A DNA stretch of 64,000 nucleotides, from NCBI GenBank assembly GCA_019638575.1, contig JAHBTN010000004.1, positions 124,001 to 188,000 of the forward strand, given 5' to 3'. Shown here in pieces: positions 17,628 through 25,901 of the stretch; the stretch's first letter is position 1, and each line of letters starts with the position of its first letter. The notes beneath the pieces were generated by a model that did no database searches, was not told the DNA's origin, and saw nothing but the letters and a program-made list of their open reading frames with translations. A program made the position numbers and the translations under genes. The stretch comes from Ferruginibacter sp. (lineage in GTDB: Bacteria > Bacteroidota > Bacteroidia > Chitinophagales > Chitinophagaceae).

Positions 17628-18794
17628 ATGCAAGATCTCTCTTCGCTGTTTTTATTAAGAAAGGATATAACTTTTTTAAATTTTGGATCGTTTGGCGCAT
17701 GCCCACGGCCTGTATTTGAACGTTATCAGCAATACCAACTTGAACTGGAACAGGAACCTGTTGAATTTATTGTTACCAATGGGCCTAAATACCTGGAGCA
17801 ATCAAGGATAGCGCTTGGTAAATATGTAAATTGTCATCACGATGACCTGGTATATGTTACCAACCCATCCTATGCAGTAAACATAATTGCCAAAAGCCTG
17901 GCGCTGCAACCCGGCGATGAAATACTTACCACTAACATTGAGTATGGTGCATGCGATAAAACATGGGAATTTTATTGCAATAAAACCGGCGCTGTTTATA
18001 AAAAACAACCCATACGTTTTCCATTAGAAAGCAAAGAAGATTTTATTAAACAATTTTTCAGCGGTCTTACCACAAACACAAAATTGGTTTTCATCAGCCA
18101 CTTAACAAGCAGTACCGGCCTGCGTTTACCCGTAGAAGAAATTTGCGCCATTGCAAAACAAAAAGGATTAATGACTTTTGTTGATGGCGCCCATGGGCCG
18201 GGGCAGGTGCAAGTGAACCTGCAAACCATGCAAGCCGATATTTACACCGGAGCCTGCCATAAATGGATGCTAACACCTAAAGGCAGTTCGTTTCTGTATG
18301 TAAAAAAAGAGTTGCAGCATTTATTTGATCCGCTGGTGGTAAGTTGGGGATACAATGCTATGTTTCCATCATCATCTAAATTTTTAGATTACCACCAAAT
18401 GCAGGGCACCCGTGATTTTTCTGCTTTTTTAACCATCCCCAATGCCATACAATTTATGCAGCAAAATAACTGGCAGGCAGTGGCAGCGGCTTGCCGCCAA
18501 TTAACACAGCAAAATGCAAATACAATTTGCACATTACTGAATGCAACAGCACTGGCACCCATAACAGATGATTTTATTGCACAACTGTACAGCACCGAAA
18601 TAAAAACTAAAGAGCCCGAAAAATTAAAGTCGGTTTTGTTTAATGAATATGCCATTGAAATACCTGTAATGCCGCATGGCGATAAAGTGTACCTGCGCTA
18701 TTCCATCAATGCATTTAACAAGCAGCAAGACCTTGATAAACTTTTTGACGCACTAAAATCAATAATGCAAAAAACAAATTTGATAGAACCTTAA
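17628..18794 (+). CDS. PLP-dependent class V aminotransferase-fold enzyme (isopenicillin-N epimerase-like)
   Basis: 388 residues. The N-terminus LNFGSFGACPRPVFERYQQYQ and the PLP-Lys region DIYTGACHKWMLTPKGSSFLYV (Lys at about 211) are those of the isopenicillin-N epimerase-like branch of fold type I class V enzymes; SHLTSSTGLRLPVEEI and DGAHGPGQV supply the cofactor Asp and His. The family includes cysteine desulfurases, epimerases and kynureninase-like enzymes, so the substrate cannot be given. It lies 18 bp after paaG and 9 bp before paaI, clearly co-transcribed with paa genes. Confidence 0.88.
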   Translation: MQDLSSLFLLRKDITFLNFGSFGACPRPVFERYQQYQLELEQEPVEFIVTNGPKYLEQSRIALGKYVNCHHDDLVYVTNPSYAVNIIAKSLALQPGDEILTTNIEYGACDKTWEFYCNKTGAVYKKQPIRFPLESKEDFIKQFFSGLTTNTKLVFISHLTSSTGLRLPVEEICAIAKQKGLMTFVDGAHGPGQVQVNLQTMQADIYTGACHKWMLTPKGSSFLYVKKELQHLFDPLVVSWGYNAMFPSSSKFLDYHQMQGTRDFSAFLTIPNAIQFMQQNNWQAVAAACRQLTQQNANTICTLLNATALAPITDDFIAQLYSTEIKTKEPEKLKSVLFNEYAIEIPVMPHGDKVYLRYSINAFNKQQDLDKLFDALKSIMQKTNLIEP

Positions 18795-18803
18795 ATTACA
18801 ATT

Positions 18804-19214
18804 ATGCCAACATCGCAACAAGTGGTAGCACACATGATGAAGCACGACCTCTTTAGCCAATGGCTGGGTATTGAAGTTGTAGAAATAAAAGATGGTTACA
18901 GTAAGATAAAGATGACGGTACGTAAAGAAATGGTAAACGGTTTTGGCATTGTGCATGGCGGCATTGCCTTTGCCTTAAGCGACAGCGCTTTTGCCTTTGC
19001 CTGTAACAACCGAAATGTGTTGTCGGTGGCATTAGATACATCTATCAACTTTACAAAACCGGTACATGTTGGCGATGAACTGACTGCCGAAGCGATTGAA
19101 CTGCACAATGGAAAATCAACAGGGCTGTATCATATAAGTGTAACAAACCAGCACGGTCATGTGGTGGCACTTTTTAAAGGCACTTGTTTTAGAACAAATA
19201 AACCGTTGGTATAA
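18804..19214 (+). CDS. paaI: Hotdog-fold acyl-CoA thioesterase PaaI
   Basis: 136 residues, hotdog-fold thioesterase of the PaaI clade. The signature GFGIVHGGIAFALSDSAFAFACNN contains the HGG active-site motif with the Asp on the long helix; the SVALDTSINFTKPVHVGDELTAEA stretch is the usual second half. In phenylacetate catabolism PaaI hydrolyses dead-end ring-hydroxylated CoA thioesters to free CoA. Last of the tightly spaced forward genes of the paa block, 9 bp after the aminotransferase. Confidence 0.92.
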   Translation: MPTSQQVVAHMMKHDLFSQWLGIEVVEIKDGYSKIKMTVRKEMVNGFGIVHGGIAFALSDSAFAFACNNRNVLSVALDTSINFTKPVHVGDELTAEAIELHNGKSTGLYHISVTNQHGHVVALFKGTCFRTNKPLV

Positions 19215-19222
19215 ACCAAAAA

Positions 19223-19354
19223 TCATTTTAATATCCAGTAAGTAACAACCAGCCACAACAAGCCCTTCACTAAAAAGAAAAGAAAGCCCCAAAAGCCAAC
19301 TCTTTTAATCCACATCAATAATGCAGAAGTTTTTTTATTGTTTTCGGCTGTCAT
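19223..19354 (-). CDS. Small single-span membrane protein
   Basis: 43 residues, read on the minus strand from the ATG at 19354 (a second ATG at 19357 precedes it) to TGA at 19223-19225. It starts with a polar MTAENNKKTSA segment, then LMWIKRVGFWGFLFFLVKGL and a second hydrophobic run ending WLVVTYWILK, so one or two membrane spans rich in Trp and Phe. Codon choice resembles neighbours. It fills the gap between paaI and the monooxygenase-like gene and ends only 8 bp from paaI's stop, on the opposite strand. No family recognised; small size limits certainty. Confidence 0.6.
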   Translation of the reverse strand: MTAENNKKTSALLMWIKRVGFWGFLFFLVKGLLWLVVTYWILK

Positions 19355-19372
19355 CATATTTATTAAAATTAT

Positions 19373-19702
19373 TTAGTTAGAAATTACCTTATAGGTTTTA
19401 AAATCACTTGTCATAGGTGCAGGCCTTCCTTCGGCTTTAGCTTTTGCCAAATCTGCAAAACCACGTTTGTGCCCTTCAATAAAAGCAGGTGAGGTGGTCC
19501 ATGTTTTAAAAGCGCTTTCATTTTCCCAAAAACTTACAATAAGGTAAGCATCGCCTTCTTTTACCGGGCGCAATACCTGCATGTCAACAAAGCCCGGCAT
19601 GGTATCAATGGCGTGTGCCCTGCTTGAAAACAGTTCTTCAAAACGCTCCCTGTACTCAGCACTACAGTTTATATAATTCACTGCTACAAAATTCTTCTGC
19701 AT
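19373..19702 (-). CDS. Antibiotic biosynthesis monooxygenase (ABM) domain protein
   Basis: 109 residues from the ATG at 19702 (MQKNFVAVNYI); an upstream in-frame start adds non-conserved sequence. Single dimeric ferredoxin-like ABM fold, with the usual TMPGFVDMQVLRP, YLIVSFWENESAFKTWTTSPAFIEGHKRG pattern, which is the IsdG/HmoA-like layout with the Asn (ENE) and Trp of the heme-degrading branch and a His at GHKRG. Some members degrade heme, others oxidise small quinones. Opposite strand to the paa genes on either side. Confidence 0.82.
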   Translation of the reverse strand: MQKNFVAVNYINCSAEYRERFEELFSSRAHAIDTMPGFVDMQVLRPVKEGDAYLIVSFWENESAFKTWTTSPAFIEGHKRGFADLAKAKAEGRPAPMTSDFKTYKVISN

Positions 19703-19867
19703 AATTTTTACTTTTTTGTGACACAAAACTATCCCCACAGCCAACAGTCCACTTTCAAAATCGGGAAATGCATTTACAGATTAAGGAAAAATTAGGCTAT
19801 CAATATATCCAAAAGCAAAGGTTGATTTATAAAAGCCGCAGGCTTAACTTTATTTTAAATTGCAATT

Positions 19868-20458
19868 ATGATATACGAGTTCCAGGGATATAAGCCGGTT
19901 ATTCATCCGTCTTCATACATTCATCAGCAGGCCGCCGTAACAGGCAATGTAATTATTGGCAGCAATTGTTACATTGGCCCGGGTGCCGCACTGCGTGGCG
20001 ATTGGGGGCAAATAATAATTGAAGACGGATGCAATGTGCAGGAAAATTGTACCATACACATGTTTCCCGGTGTAACTGTTGTATTAAAAGCTGGCGCACA
20101 TATTGGTCATGGCGCCATCATACATGGCGCTACCATCGGCAAAAACTGCCTGGTAGGCATGAACGCAGTGATAATGGATAATGTGATTGTAGGTGATGAG
20201 TGTATTGTAGGCGCCTTAAGTTTTATTAAAGCCGATGAAGTTTTTGAAAAACGAAGTTTGATAGTTGGCAACCCTGCAAAAAAAATAAAAGAAGTAACCG
20301 ATGAAATGATACATTGGAAAACAGAGGGCACAAAACTTTACCAGCAGTTACCAAAACAAATGATTGAAAGTTGCAGGCCTTGTGAGCCGCTTATTGAAAT
20401 GCCGGCCAACAGGCCGGCACAATCAACTATTTATAAAACATGGAACCAAAACAAATAA
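19868..20458 (+). CDS. paaY: Left-handed beta-helix gamma-carbonic anhydrase-like protein, PaaY-like
   Basis: 196 residues of hexapeptide repeats (GNVIIGSNCYIGPGAALRGDWG ...). The three zinc-ligand histidines typical of gamma carbonic anhydrases are present in CTIHMF, GAHIGHG and IIHGA. The GDWG and CNVQENCTIHMFPG forms and the C-terminal WKTEGTKLYQQLPKQM extension are those of PaaY, a thioesterase-like or carbonic-anhydrase-like member of phenylacetate clusters. The paa context supports this reading, though 165 bp and two opposite-strand genes separate it from paaI. Confidence 0.85.
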   Translation: MIYEFQGYKPVIHPSSYIHQQAAVTGNVIIGSNCYIGPGAALRGDWGQIIIEDGCNVQENCTIHMFPGVTVVLKAGAHIGHGAIIHGATIGKNCLVGMNAVIMDNVIVGDECIVGALSFIKADEVFEKRSLIVGNPAKKIKEVTDEMIHWKTEGTKLYQQLPKQMIESCRPCEPLIEMPANRPAQSTIYKTWNQNK

Positions 20459-20890
20459 CTATTTTGAAGGTTGCCATATCAACTTTTCATTGGTGGCCAG
20501 TTTTGCAAAGTCGGGCAACTTACCATCACCTTTACCCGTAAAACCGCCATCGGGTGCGCCCAGATAATTACAGTTTTCGTCGTACACTTCATTATAAAAA
20601 TCGCAGCAGGGCATGGTTATGTAATAAACCTTTTTACCGTTGTAAGTAAATTCGGTTACTTTTTGTGGACGCTCATGCGCCTCTTTCAGTTTAAAAGAAT
20701 CAATCTTGTTTTTTATACACTTAGGCAAAGCCGCTATATCGGCTTCTGTGCTTTTTAAAGTGTCCGCAGTATTTTTTGGGGTAGATACGGTTGTGGTAAC
20801 CGAATCGGCATTATTTGCTTTATTGCTTTGTTTGGCAGAGCCACAGCTAAGTATGATAAATGCCGGTATCAAAACTAATTTAAACATCAT
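20459..20890 (-). CDS. Lipoprotein of unknown function
   Basis: 143 residues with a lipobox (FIILSCGSA, Cys at 17), so a membrane-anchored lipoprotein. A low-complexity Ser/Thr/Asn linker precedes a compact domain (about 50-143): PKCIKNKIDSFK ... VTEFTYNGKKVYYITMPCCDFYNEVYDENCNYLGAPDGGFTGKGDGKLPDF. The pattern with conserved Cys and the GGxxGxGDG ending resembles a Bacteroidota domain of unknown function (DUF6970, from memory). The stop codon abuts the paaY-like stop, so the two genes converge without a gap. Function unknown. Confidence 0.8.
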   Translation of the reverse strand: MMFKLVLIPAFIILSCGSAKQSNKANNADSVTTTVSTPKNTADTLKSTEADIAALPKCIKNKIDSFKLKEAHERPQKVTEFTYNGKKVYYITMPCCDFYNEVYDENCNYLGAPDGGFTGKGDGKLPDFAKLATNEKLIWQPSK

Positions 20891-20980
20891 CAGGTATTTT
20901 AAATTTTAAAGTATAAATGTAAGATGATTTAAAAGTAAAATTCCACACATGCATAAAATTTACAGACCTTTGCGGCAACA

Positions 20981-21985
20981 ATGGAAAAATCAAATTTTGT
21001 AGACCAGATAAAGATTTTTTGCCGCAGTGGGCATGGCGGCGCCGGCAGCAAGCATTTTATGCGTAATAAACTCACTGCCATGGGTGGCCCCGATGGCGGT
21101 GATGGTGGCCGTGGCGCCCACATCATACTAAAAGGCAATGCACAATTATGGACCCTGCTGCACCTGCGCTACTATAAAAATATTTTGGCCGAAAACGGCG
21201 AAAACGGAAGTAAGAACAATTCAACCGGCAGGTTTGGAAAAGATATCATCATTGAAGTGCCGCTTGGCACCATTGCACGTGATGAAGAAAGCGGCGAAAA
21301 AGAAGTTGAGATACTGGAACACGGGCAGGAAGAAATTTTAGTGCGTGGCGGACGTGGCGGATTGGGCAACAGTAATTTTAAAACAGCTACCAACCAGGCG
21401 CCGCAATATGCACAACCCGGCGAGCCCGGTTCGGAAGGAATAAAAATATTAGAGCTAAAAGTTTTGGCCGATGTAGGGTTGGTTGGTTTTCCCAATGCGG
21501 GCAAATCAACTTTGCTAAGCAGCATTACAGCGGCTAAACCAAAAATTGCCGATTATGCATTCACCACTTTAACGCCACAACTTGGCATGGTTGAATACAG
21601 GGACGCCAAAAGTTTTTGTATTGCCGATTTGCCCGGTATCATAGAAGGTGCTGCCGAAGGGAAAGGGTTAGGCCATCGTTTTTTACGTCATATTGAACGC
21701 AACTCCATCCTGCTTTTTTTAATACCTGCCGATAGCGCCAATCATAAAAAAGAATTTGAAATTCTTAAAAACGAACTTGAACAGTATAATCCCGAAATGT
21801 TACATAAAGATTTTGTTATCGCCATCAGCAAAAGCGATATGCTTGATGATGAATTAAAAGCAGCCATAGAGAAAGAGTTGCCAAAAAATATTCCGCATAT
21901 ATTTATTTCATCAGTAACCGGCTATCATTTACAGGAATTAAAAGACCTGTTGTGGAATACATTAAGCACAGCCAATAAAGTTTAA
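20981..21985 (+). CDS. obgE: GTPase ObgE/CgtA
   Basis: 334 residues. N-terminal glycine-rich Obg fold (1-158: [14 protein letters not shown] ... [13 protein letters not shown] ... GRFGKD), then the G domain with G1 [10 protein letters not shown]2 TT, G3 [24 protein letters not shown]4 SKSD and G5 SS. No OCT domain; the protein ends after the G domain, the usual short form in this phylum. Role: 50S ribosome assembly and stress signalling. An element one base away from TAnnTTTG (GACCTTTG at 20965-20972) lies 9 bp upstream of the start. Confidence 0.97.
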   Translation: MEKSNFVDQIKIFCRSGHGGAGSKHFMRNKLTAMGGPDGGDGGRGAHIILKGNAQLWTLLHLRYYKNILAENGENGSKNNSTGRFGKDIIIEVPLGTIARDEESGEKEVEILEHGQEEILVRGGRGGLGNSNFKTATNQAPQYAQPGEPGSEGIKILELKVLADVGLVGFPNAGKSTLLSSITAAKPKIADYAFTTLTPQLGMVEYRDAKSFCIADLPGIIEGAAEGKGLGHRFLRHIERNSILLFLIPADSANHKKEFEILKNELEQYNPEMLHKDFVIAISKSDMLDDELKAAIEKELPKNIPHIFISSVTGYHLQELKDLLWNTLSTANKV

Positions 21986-21991
21986 CCGGCC

Positions 21992-22915
21992 TTGGGTACC
22001 ATCTTACAATACCTGCGGCAGTTTTATATAAAAGATTTCAGGATTTTTTATTTTATACCTGTTATAGCCCTGATGGGCATTATCATCTATTTTAATTACT
22101 GGCACCACTTACAAAGCAATATAGTTGGAGACGGAAGTAACCTGTGGCGCAGTTTTGCAGGATATTGGCTTTTATATTTTGTACCCTTTGCAGCCGCTTT
22201 TTTACTGCAGTTCTTTTTTATTAAAAATATAACCTGGCATAAAAGCTATTGGTTTTGGATAATACTTTTTTTAGCGCCGGCTTTTTTTTCATTCAGGGTA
22301 AACTTTTATTTTCATCAACCTTTATTAAAACATTTTTGGAGCGGCGATGAATTGGTATTTTGGAACAGTAGCATTAACCGTATTGTAAAGGTTTTTATTT
22401 TGCTGATACCGGTGTTTATTGTTTGGTATATAAAAGATAAGGGCAACCAACTTTTTTATGGTACCACTGCAATAAAAGATATAAAACCATACCTGCTGAT
22501 GTTGCTGATGATGGCGCCCTTTGTTGCTCTTGCCTGCACCCGTAGCGATTTTTTACAAACCTATCCCGATTCAAAATTTATTCAGCAGCTTTCTCTTTCA
22601 TCAAAAAAAATATACTATTTCATTTATGAACTTTGCTATGGTTTCGACTTTGTAAGCATTGAATTTTTTTTCCGGGGATTTTTAATCCTTTCCTTATATA
22701 AAATTTGCGGCCCCCAATGTATCATACCTGTGACATGTTTTTATTGTGCCATTCATTTTGGAAAACCGCTTGGCGAAGCTATCAGTAGTTTTTGGGGAGG
22801 TATCTTTTTGGGCATTATCAGTTACCATACAAAAAGTATTTGGGGAGGCCTCATTGTTCATTTAGGCATTGCCTGGATGATGGAAGCTGGGAGTTGGATC
22901 AGCAATATGTTTTAA
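21992..22915 (+). CDS. CPBP-family intramembrane metalloprotease
   Basis: 307 residues starting at a TTG 6 bp after the obgE stop; the first in-frame ATG lies 81 bp further in and would remove the first helix. About eight transmembrane helices. The CPBP/CAAX protease motifs are in the C-terminal half: SIEFFFRGFLIL (the first Glu of EExxxR is Ile here), the His of CAIHFGKPLGEA and the His of GGLIVHLGIAW. The family includes prenyl-protein and bacteriocin-processing proteases. Probably translationally coupled to obgE. The missing first Glu leaves activity uncertain. Confidence 0.82.
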   Translation: MGTILQYLRQFYIKDFRIFYFIPVIALMGIIIYFNYWHHLQSNIVGDGSNLWRSFAGYWLLYFVPFAAAFLLQFFFIKNITWHKSYWFWIILFLAPAFFSFRVNFYFHQPLLKHFWSGDELVFWNSSINRIVKVFILLIPVFIVWYIKDKGNQLFYGTTAIKDIKPYLLMLLMMAPFVALACTRSDFLQTYPDSKFIQQLSLSSKKIYYFIYELCYGFDFVSIEFFFRGFLILSLYKICGPQCIIPVTCFYCAIHFGKPLGEAISSFWGGIFLGIISYHTKSIWGGLIVHLGIAWMMEAGSWISNMF

Positions 22916-23027
22916 AACAGTACTGCAAAACCGTAACAACTGTTCATCTGTATAATAAAAATTCTAACATACAAATACAGCTATTGCAATTAAACAAATT
23001 CGTGCTTACTTTTAATGCTGTAAAAAA

Positions 23028-23561
23028 TTGAAAAAAATTTTACAAATATTACTCTTCGGTACCTTGTGTATAATACTTTATGCCTGCCCATATAGCAGTG
23101 CCTATAATATTGATGAAGAACCCAACATTTATGTAGAAGATGCTTTGATAGGAGACTGGCTTGCATATATTCAGCCACAGGGTACATCCAGGCAGGAAAG
23201 TATCACTATGTCGCTGCGAAAAAGATCGGATACAGAATACGATATTTCATTTACCGGTTACCTGGATGCAATAAAACAATATAATAAAATTACAGGCGAC
23301 TCACTCAGTGGTACCGCATTCATGTCAACAGTAGATGGTATGCAGTTCCTCAACATAAAAATAAATTCAAGGGTTTATATTGCACAGCTTGTTTTTAAAA
23401 ATGATAATCTTTCTTTATTACCACTGGCCGAGCATTTCACTAATAAGATGATCTTTAACAGTCAGGACCTTCGCAACTCTGTAAGTTTCCATTACAAAAC
23501 CCGTGTGCACCCTGTGCTTGATGATGACTTCTGCTTACGTAATATGGTTAAGCTTGATTGA
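23028..23561 (+). CDS. Lipoprotein of unknown function
   Basis: 177 residues from a TTG start at 23028, the only start that preserves the signal peptide MKKILQILLFGTLCIILYAC; the lipobox LYAC places the lipidated Cys at 20. The mature part (DEEPNIYVEDALIGDWLAYI) reads like a small beta-rich domain seen in Bacteroidota lipoproteins that measure or bind something during growth, but no family is recognised. Weak start suggests low expression. Not clearly linked with either neighbour. Confidence 0.7.
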   Translation: MKKILQILLFGTLCIILYACPYSSAYNIDEEPNIYVEDALIGDWLAYIQPQGTSRQESITMSLRKRSDTEYDISFTGYLDAIKQYNKITGDSLSGTAFMSTVDGMQFLNIKINSRVYIAQLVFKNDNLSLLPLAEHFTNKMIFNSQDLRNSVSFHYKTRVHPVLDDDFCLRNMVKLD

Positions 23562-23602
23562 TTACATAAACATTGTTTAATATGTAGTTGCATTGGTTGC
23601 AA

Positions 23603-23636
23603 TTGTAACAGTTACAAATCGTTTACATTTTGTAAA
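23603..23636. promoter_or_regulatory. Two adjacent palindromes upstream of fabH
   Basis: TTGTAAC-A-GTTACAA (23603-23617) and TTTACA-TTT-TGTAAA (23622-23636) are both perfect inverted repeats and lie 5 bp apart. Both share the GTAA/TTAC core, as expected of two binding sites for one dimeric regulator. They lie 28 bp upstream of the fabH start. CRP/FNR-type and some fatty-acid regulators use related half-sites, but no regulator can be named. Confidence 0.5.
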
Positions 23637-23663
23637 TTGCTGCTCTACAAAATAAATCAAAGT

Positions 23664-24713
23664 ATGCTTAAAGCTAAGATTGCTGGCATTGGATACTATG
23701 TTCCTGAAAATGTAATTACCAACAACGATTTAAAAAAATACATGGATACATCTGATGAATGGATCCAGGAAAGAACAGGGATAAAAGAACGGCGTTATGC
23801 ACAACGTACCGGCGAAACCACTACCACTATGGGTGTACAAGCCGCTACAATTGCTATTGAAAGGGCAGGCATCACCCCACAGGATATTGACTTTATAATC
23901 TTTGCTACCCTAAGCCCCGATTATTATTTCCCGGGCTGCGGTGTGTTATTGCAAAGGGCCATGAAGATGAAAGAGATTGGGGCATTGGATATACGCAACC
24001 AATGCAGTGGTTTTGTTTATGCACTGTCGGTTGCCGACCAGTTTATAAAAACCGGCATGTATAAAAACATATTGGTGGTAGGCAGCGAAAAACATTCTTT
24101 TGGTTTAGATTTTAGCACCCGAGGCCGCAGTGTAAGTGTAATTTTTGGCGATGGCGCCGGCGCCGTGGTTTTGCAACCAACCACTAACCCCAACCAGGGT
24201 ATCTTAAGCACTCATTTGCATAGCGATGGCGAAAGCGCCGAAATACTTGCCATGTACAACCCCGGCACACATGCCAACCATTGGGTACAAACACCGCTTG
24301 CAAATTTTGATGATGCAGAAATAGGGCAGATGTTTATGAGCAATGCCATGGTAAATGAAGCACAGAATTTTCCTTACATGGATGGCCCGGCAGTTTTTAA
24401 AAAAGCCATTATTAAAATGCCCGAAGTAGTAGAAGAAGCATTGCTTGCAAATAATTTAACAGCAGCAGATATTGATATGCTGATACCACACCAGGCCAAC
24501 CTGCGTATAGCACAGTTTGTACAGCAAAAATTAAGATTAAAAGATGAACAGGTTTTTAATAACATTCAAAAATTTGGCAACACCACAGCAGCATCGGTAC
24601 CCATTGCACTTTGCGAAGCATGGGAAACCGGTAAAATAAAAGATGGCAACCTTGTTTGCCTTGCCGCCTTTGGCAGCGGCTTTACCTGGGCCGGCGCTTT
24701 AATAAGGTGGTGA
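23664..24713 (+). CDS. fabH: Beta-ketoacyl-ACP synthase III (FabH-like)
   Basis: 349 residues from the ATG at 23664 (MLKAKIAGIGYYVPENV). Thiolase fold with the catalytic triad Cys114 (IRNQCSGFVYAL), His in LIPHQANLRI and Asn in FGNTTAASVPIA. DEWIQERTGIKERR is the conserved FabH Trp/Arg segment. It initiates fatty-acid synthesis by condensing acetyl-CoA or a branched starter with malonyl-ACP. The protein is about 25 residues longer than E. coli FabH, mainly in the DDAEIGQMFMSNAMVNEAQNF insertion, which is typical of a second FabH type in Bacteroidota. It stands alone, not with other fab genes, so it may use a special starter. Confidence 0.92.
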   Translation: MLKAKIAGIGYYVPENVITNNDLKKYMDTSDEWIQERTGIKERRYAQRTGETTTTMGVQAATIAIERAGITPQDIDFIIFATLSPDYYFPGCGVLLQRAMKMKEIGALDIRNQCSGFVYALSVADQFIKTGMYKNILVVGSEKHSFGLDFSTRGRSVSVIFGDGAGAVVLQPTTNPNQGILSTHLHSDGESAEILAMYNPGTHANHWVQTPLANFDDAEIGQMFMSNAMVNEAQNFPYMDGPAVFKKAIIKMPEVVEEALLANNLTAADIDMLIPHQANLRIAQFVQQKLRLKDEQVFNNIQKFGNTTAASVPIALCEAWETGKIKDGNLVCLAAFGSGFTWAGALIRW

Positions 24714-24823
24714 TATTTTTTAAAGCCGGGAAATAAAAAACAGGTTATATTAATAAAGGCATGGGGTGCCTGAATAAAGTATTAAAATAATATTACAATC
24801 TTGCAGTTGTTGAAAAAAAACAC

Positions 24824-25198
24824 TTATCCTACTTTGTTAAGTTGAATATTGTAGATTTCATTTTCAATATCTTGAGTATGCAAGTCCTGTTGTAGTTGTT
24901 GAAAAAAAGCACTCTTCCTTCTCCGTGCTAAAGGCACTTGTATATCTTGAGTAAGCACTACAATTTCTCTGCCACAGATATAACTGATGTGCATTTTATT
25001 AATTAAAAAAGCACTGTGCACTCTTAAAAAAGCATTGGGCGGTAGCAGGCTTTGATATGCCTTTAATGTTTTAGCCGAAAACAGGTTGCGCTTACCGGTT
25101 AAGTACAGTTTGGTATAATTGCTGTTTGCTTCCAGGCAAATAATATCCTGAGGATTGATATAAAAAATTCCTTCGGAAACGGAGACTTTGAGTTGCAT
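24824..25198 (-). CDS. Stand-alone LytTR DNA-binding protein
   Basis: 124 residues from the ATG at 25198. The whole protein is one LytTR domain: EGIFYINPQDIICLEANSNYTKLYLTGKR ... FSAKTLKAYQSLLPPNAFLRVHSAFLINKMHI ... VPLARRRKSAF. There is no receiver domain. The start is 4 nt from the stop of the upstream YD-repeat gene, so it should be translated together with the RHS-like genes. Stand-alone LytTR proteins act as transcription regulators without phosphorylation. It may be the remnant of a two-component regulator that lost its receiver when the island formed. Confidence 0.85.
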   Translation of the reverse strand: MQLKVSVSEGIFYINPQDIICLEANSNYTKLYLTGKRNLFSAKTLKAYQSLLPPNAFLRVHSAFLINKMHISYICGREIVVLTQDIQVPLARRRKSAFFQQLQQDLHTQDIENEIYNIQLNKVG

Positions 25199-25202
25199 GG
25201 GG

Positions 25203-25841
25203 TTATTGTTGGCGGCTTTTAATATCAAGTACAACAGTAGGTTTAATTATTAGTGCACTTCCGGATTGAAGATTTATACTGTTTACAGTTGCTGTATTAT
25301 TTATAGTTGGGTAATTTAGTTTTCCTGGTGGGATGACAACATCTACAAATTCGTCTGGCACCAGACTGCATTCCCAGTTTGAAGAATTTCTCCAGGAAGT
25401 ATCGGCATTACCCTGCCAAATTGCTTTTATTCTTAATTGATAGGTATCGCTAAAAATTATCCCGCTATTTGTGTTTACCACGCAGCGATATTTATTAAAA
25501 GCGTAATTGGTTGGCGGGTTTTTAATAATTAAGGAATCCTGAGCAGTACCAAAATAGTAGGGCCCATCTACAAGATTGTTAAACCCGGTGCCCGAATCTA
25601 CCTGCCATTGATAATTTATACCTATTGCTCCGGCAGAACTAAAACCAGTAAACCGGATATCGCAATAAGGCGAAATTATTTTTTTACTGATTCGGTTGCC
25701 CAGTTTATCATAGCCGTATTCAATACGCTTACCATCGGCATAGTCTATGCTGGTGAGTTTGCTTTGGGTGTCGTAGGTGAAGGTTTGGGCAGAACAGTTA
25801 GTTGCGCTTGTTAAAAACAATATGGCCAGTAATTTATTCAT
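25203..25841 (-). CDS. Short secreted YD-repeat protein, RHS fragment-like
   Basis: 212 residues from the ATG at 25841, which opens a signal peptide (MNKLLAILFLTSATNCSAQ). Next come about two YD repeats (FTYDTQSKLTSIDYADGKRIEYGYDKLGNRI), then a domain with GWQ-like repeat features and a final segment (GNADTSWRNSSNWECSLVPDEFVDVVIPPG) common in Bacteroidota surface proteins, where it normally precedes more sequence and a sorting domain. Ending here without one suggests C-terminal truncation. It lies 60 bp downstream of the large RHS gene and 4 bp before the LytTR gene. Confidence 0.75.
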   Translation of the reverse strand: MNKLLAILFLTSATNCSAQTFTYDTQSKLTSIDYADGKRIEYGYDKLGNRISKKIISPYCDIRFTGFSSAGAIGINYQWQVDSGTGFNNLVDGPYYFGTAQDSLIIKNPPTNYAFNKYRCVVNTNSGIIFSDTYQLRIKAIWQGNADTSWRNSSNWECSLVPDEFVDVVIPPGKLNYPTINNTATVNSINLQSGSALIIKPTVVLDIKSRQQ

Positions 25842-25901
25842 TTTTAATTTTTTGAGCCGGCTCCTATACATAGAACCAAGGTTAACGAAGTAATTTATGT
25901 T

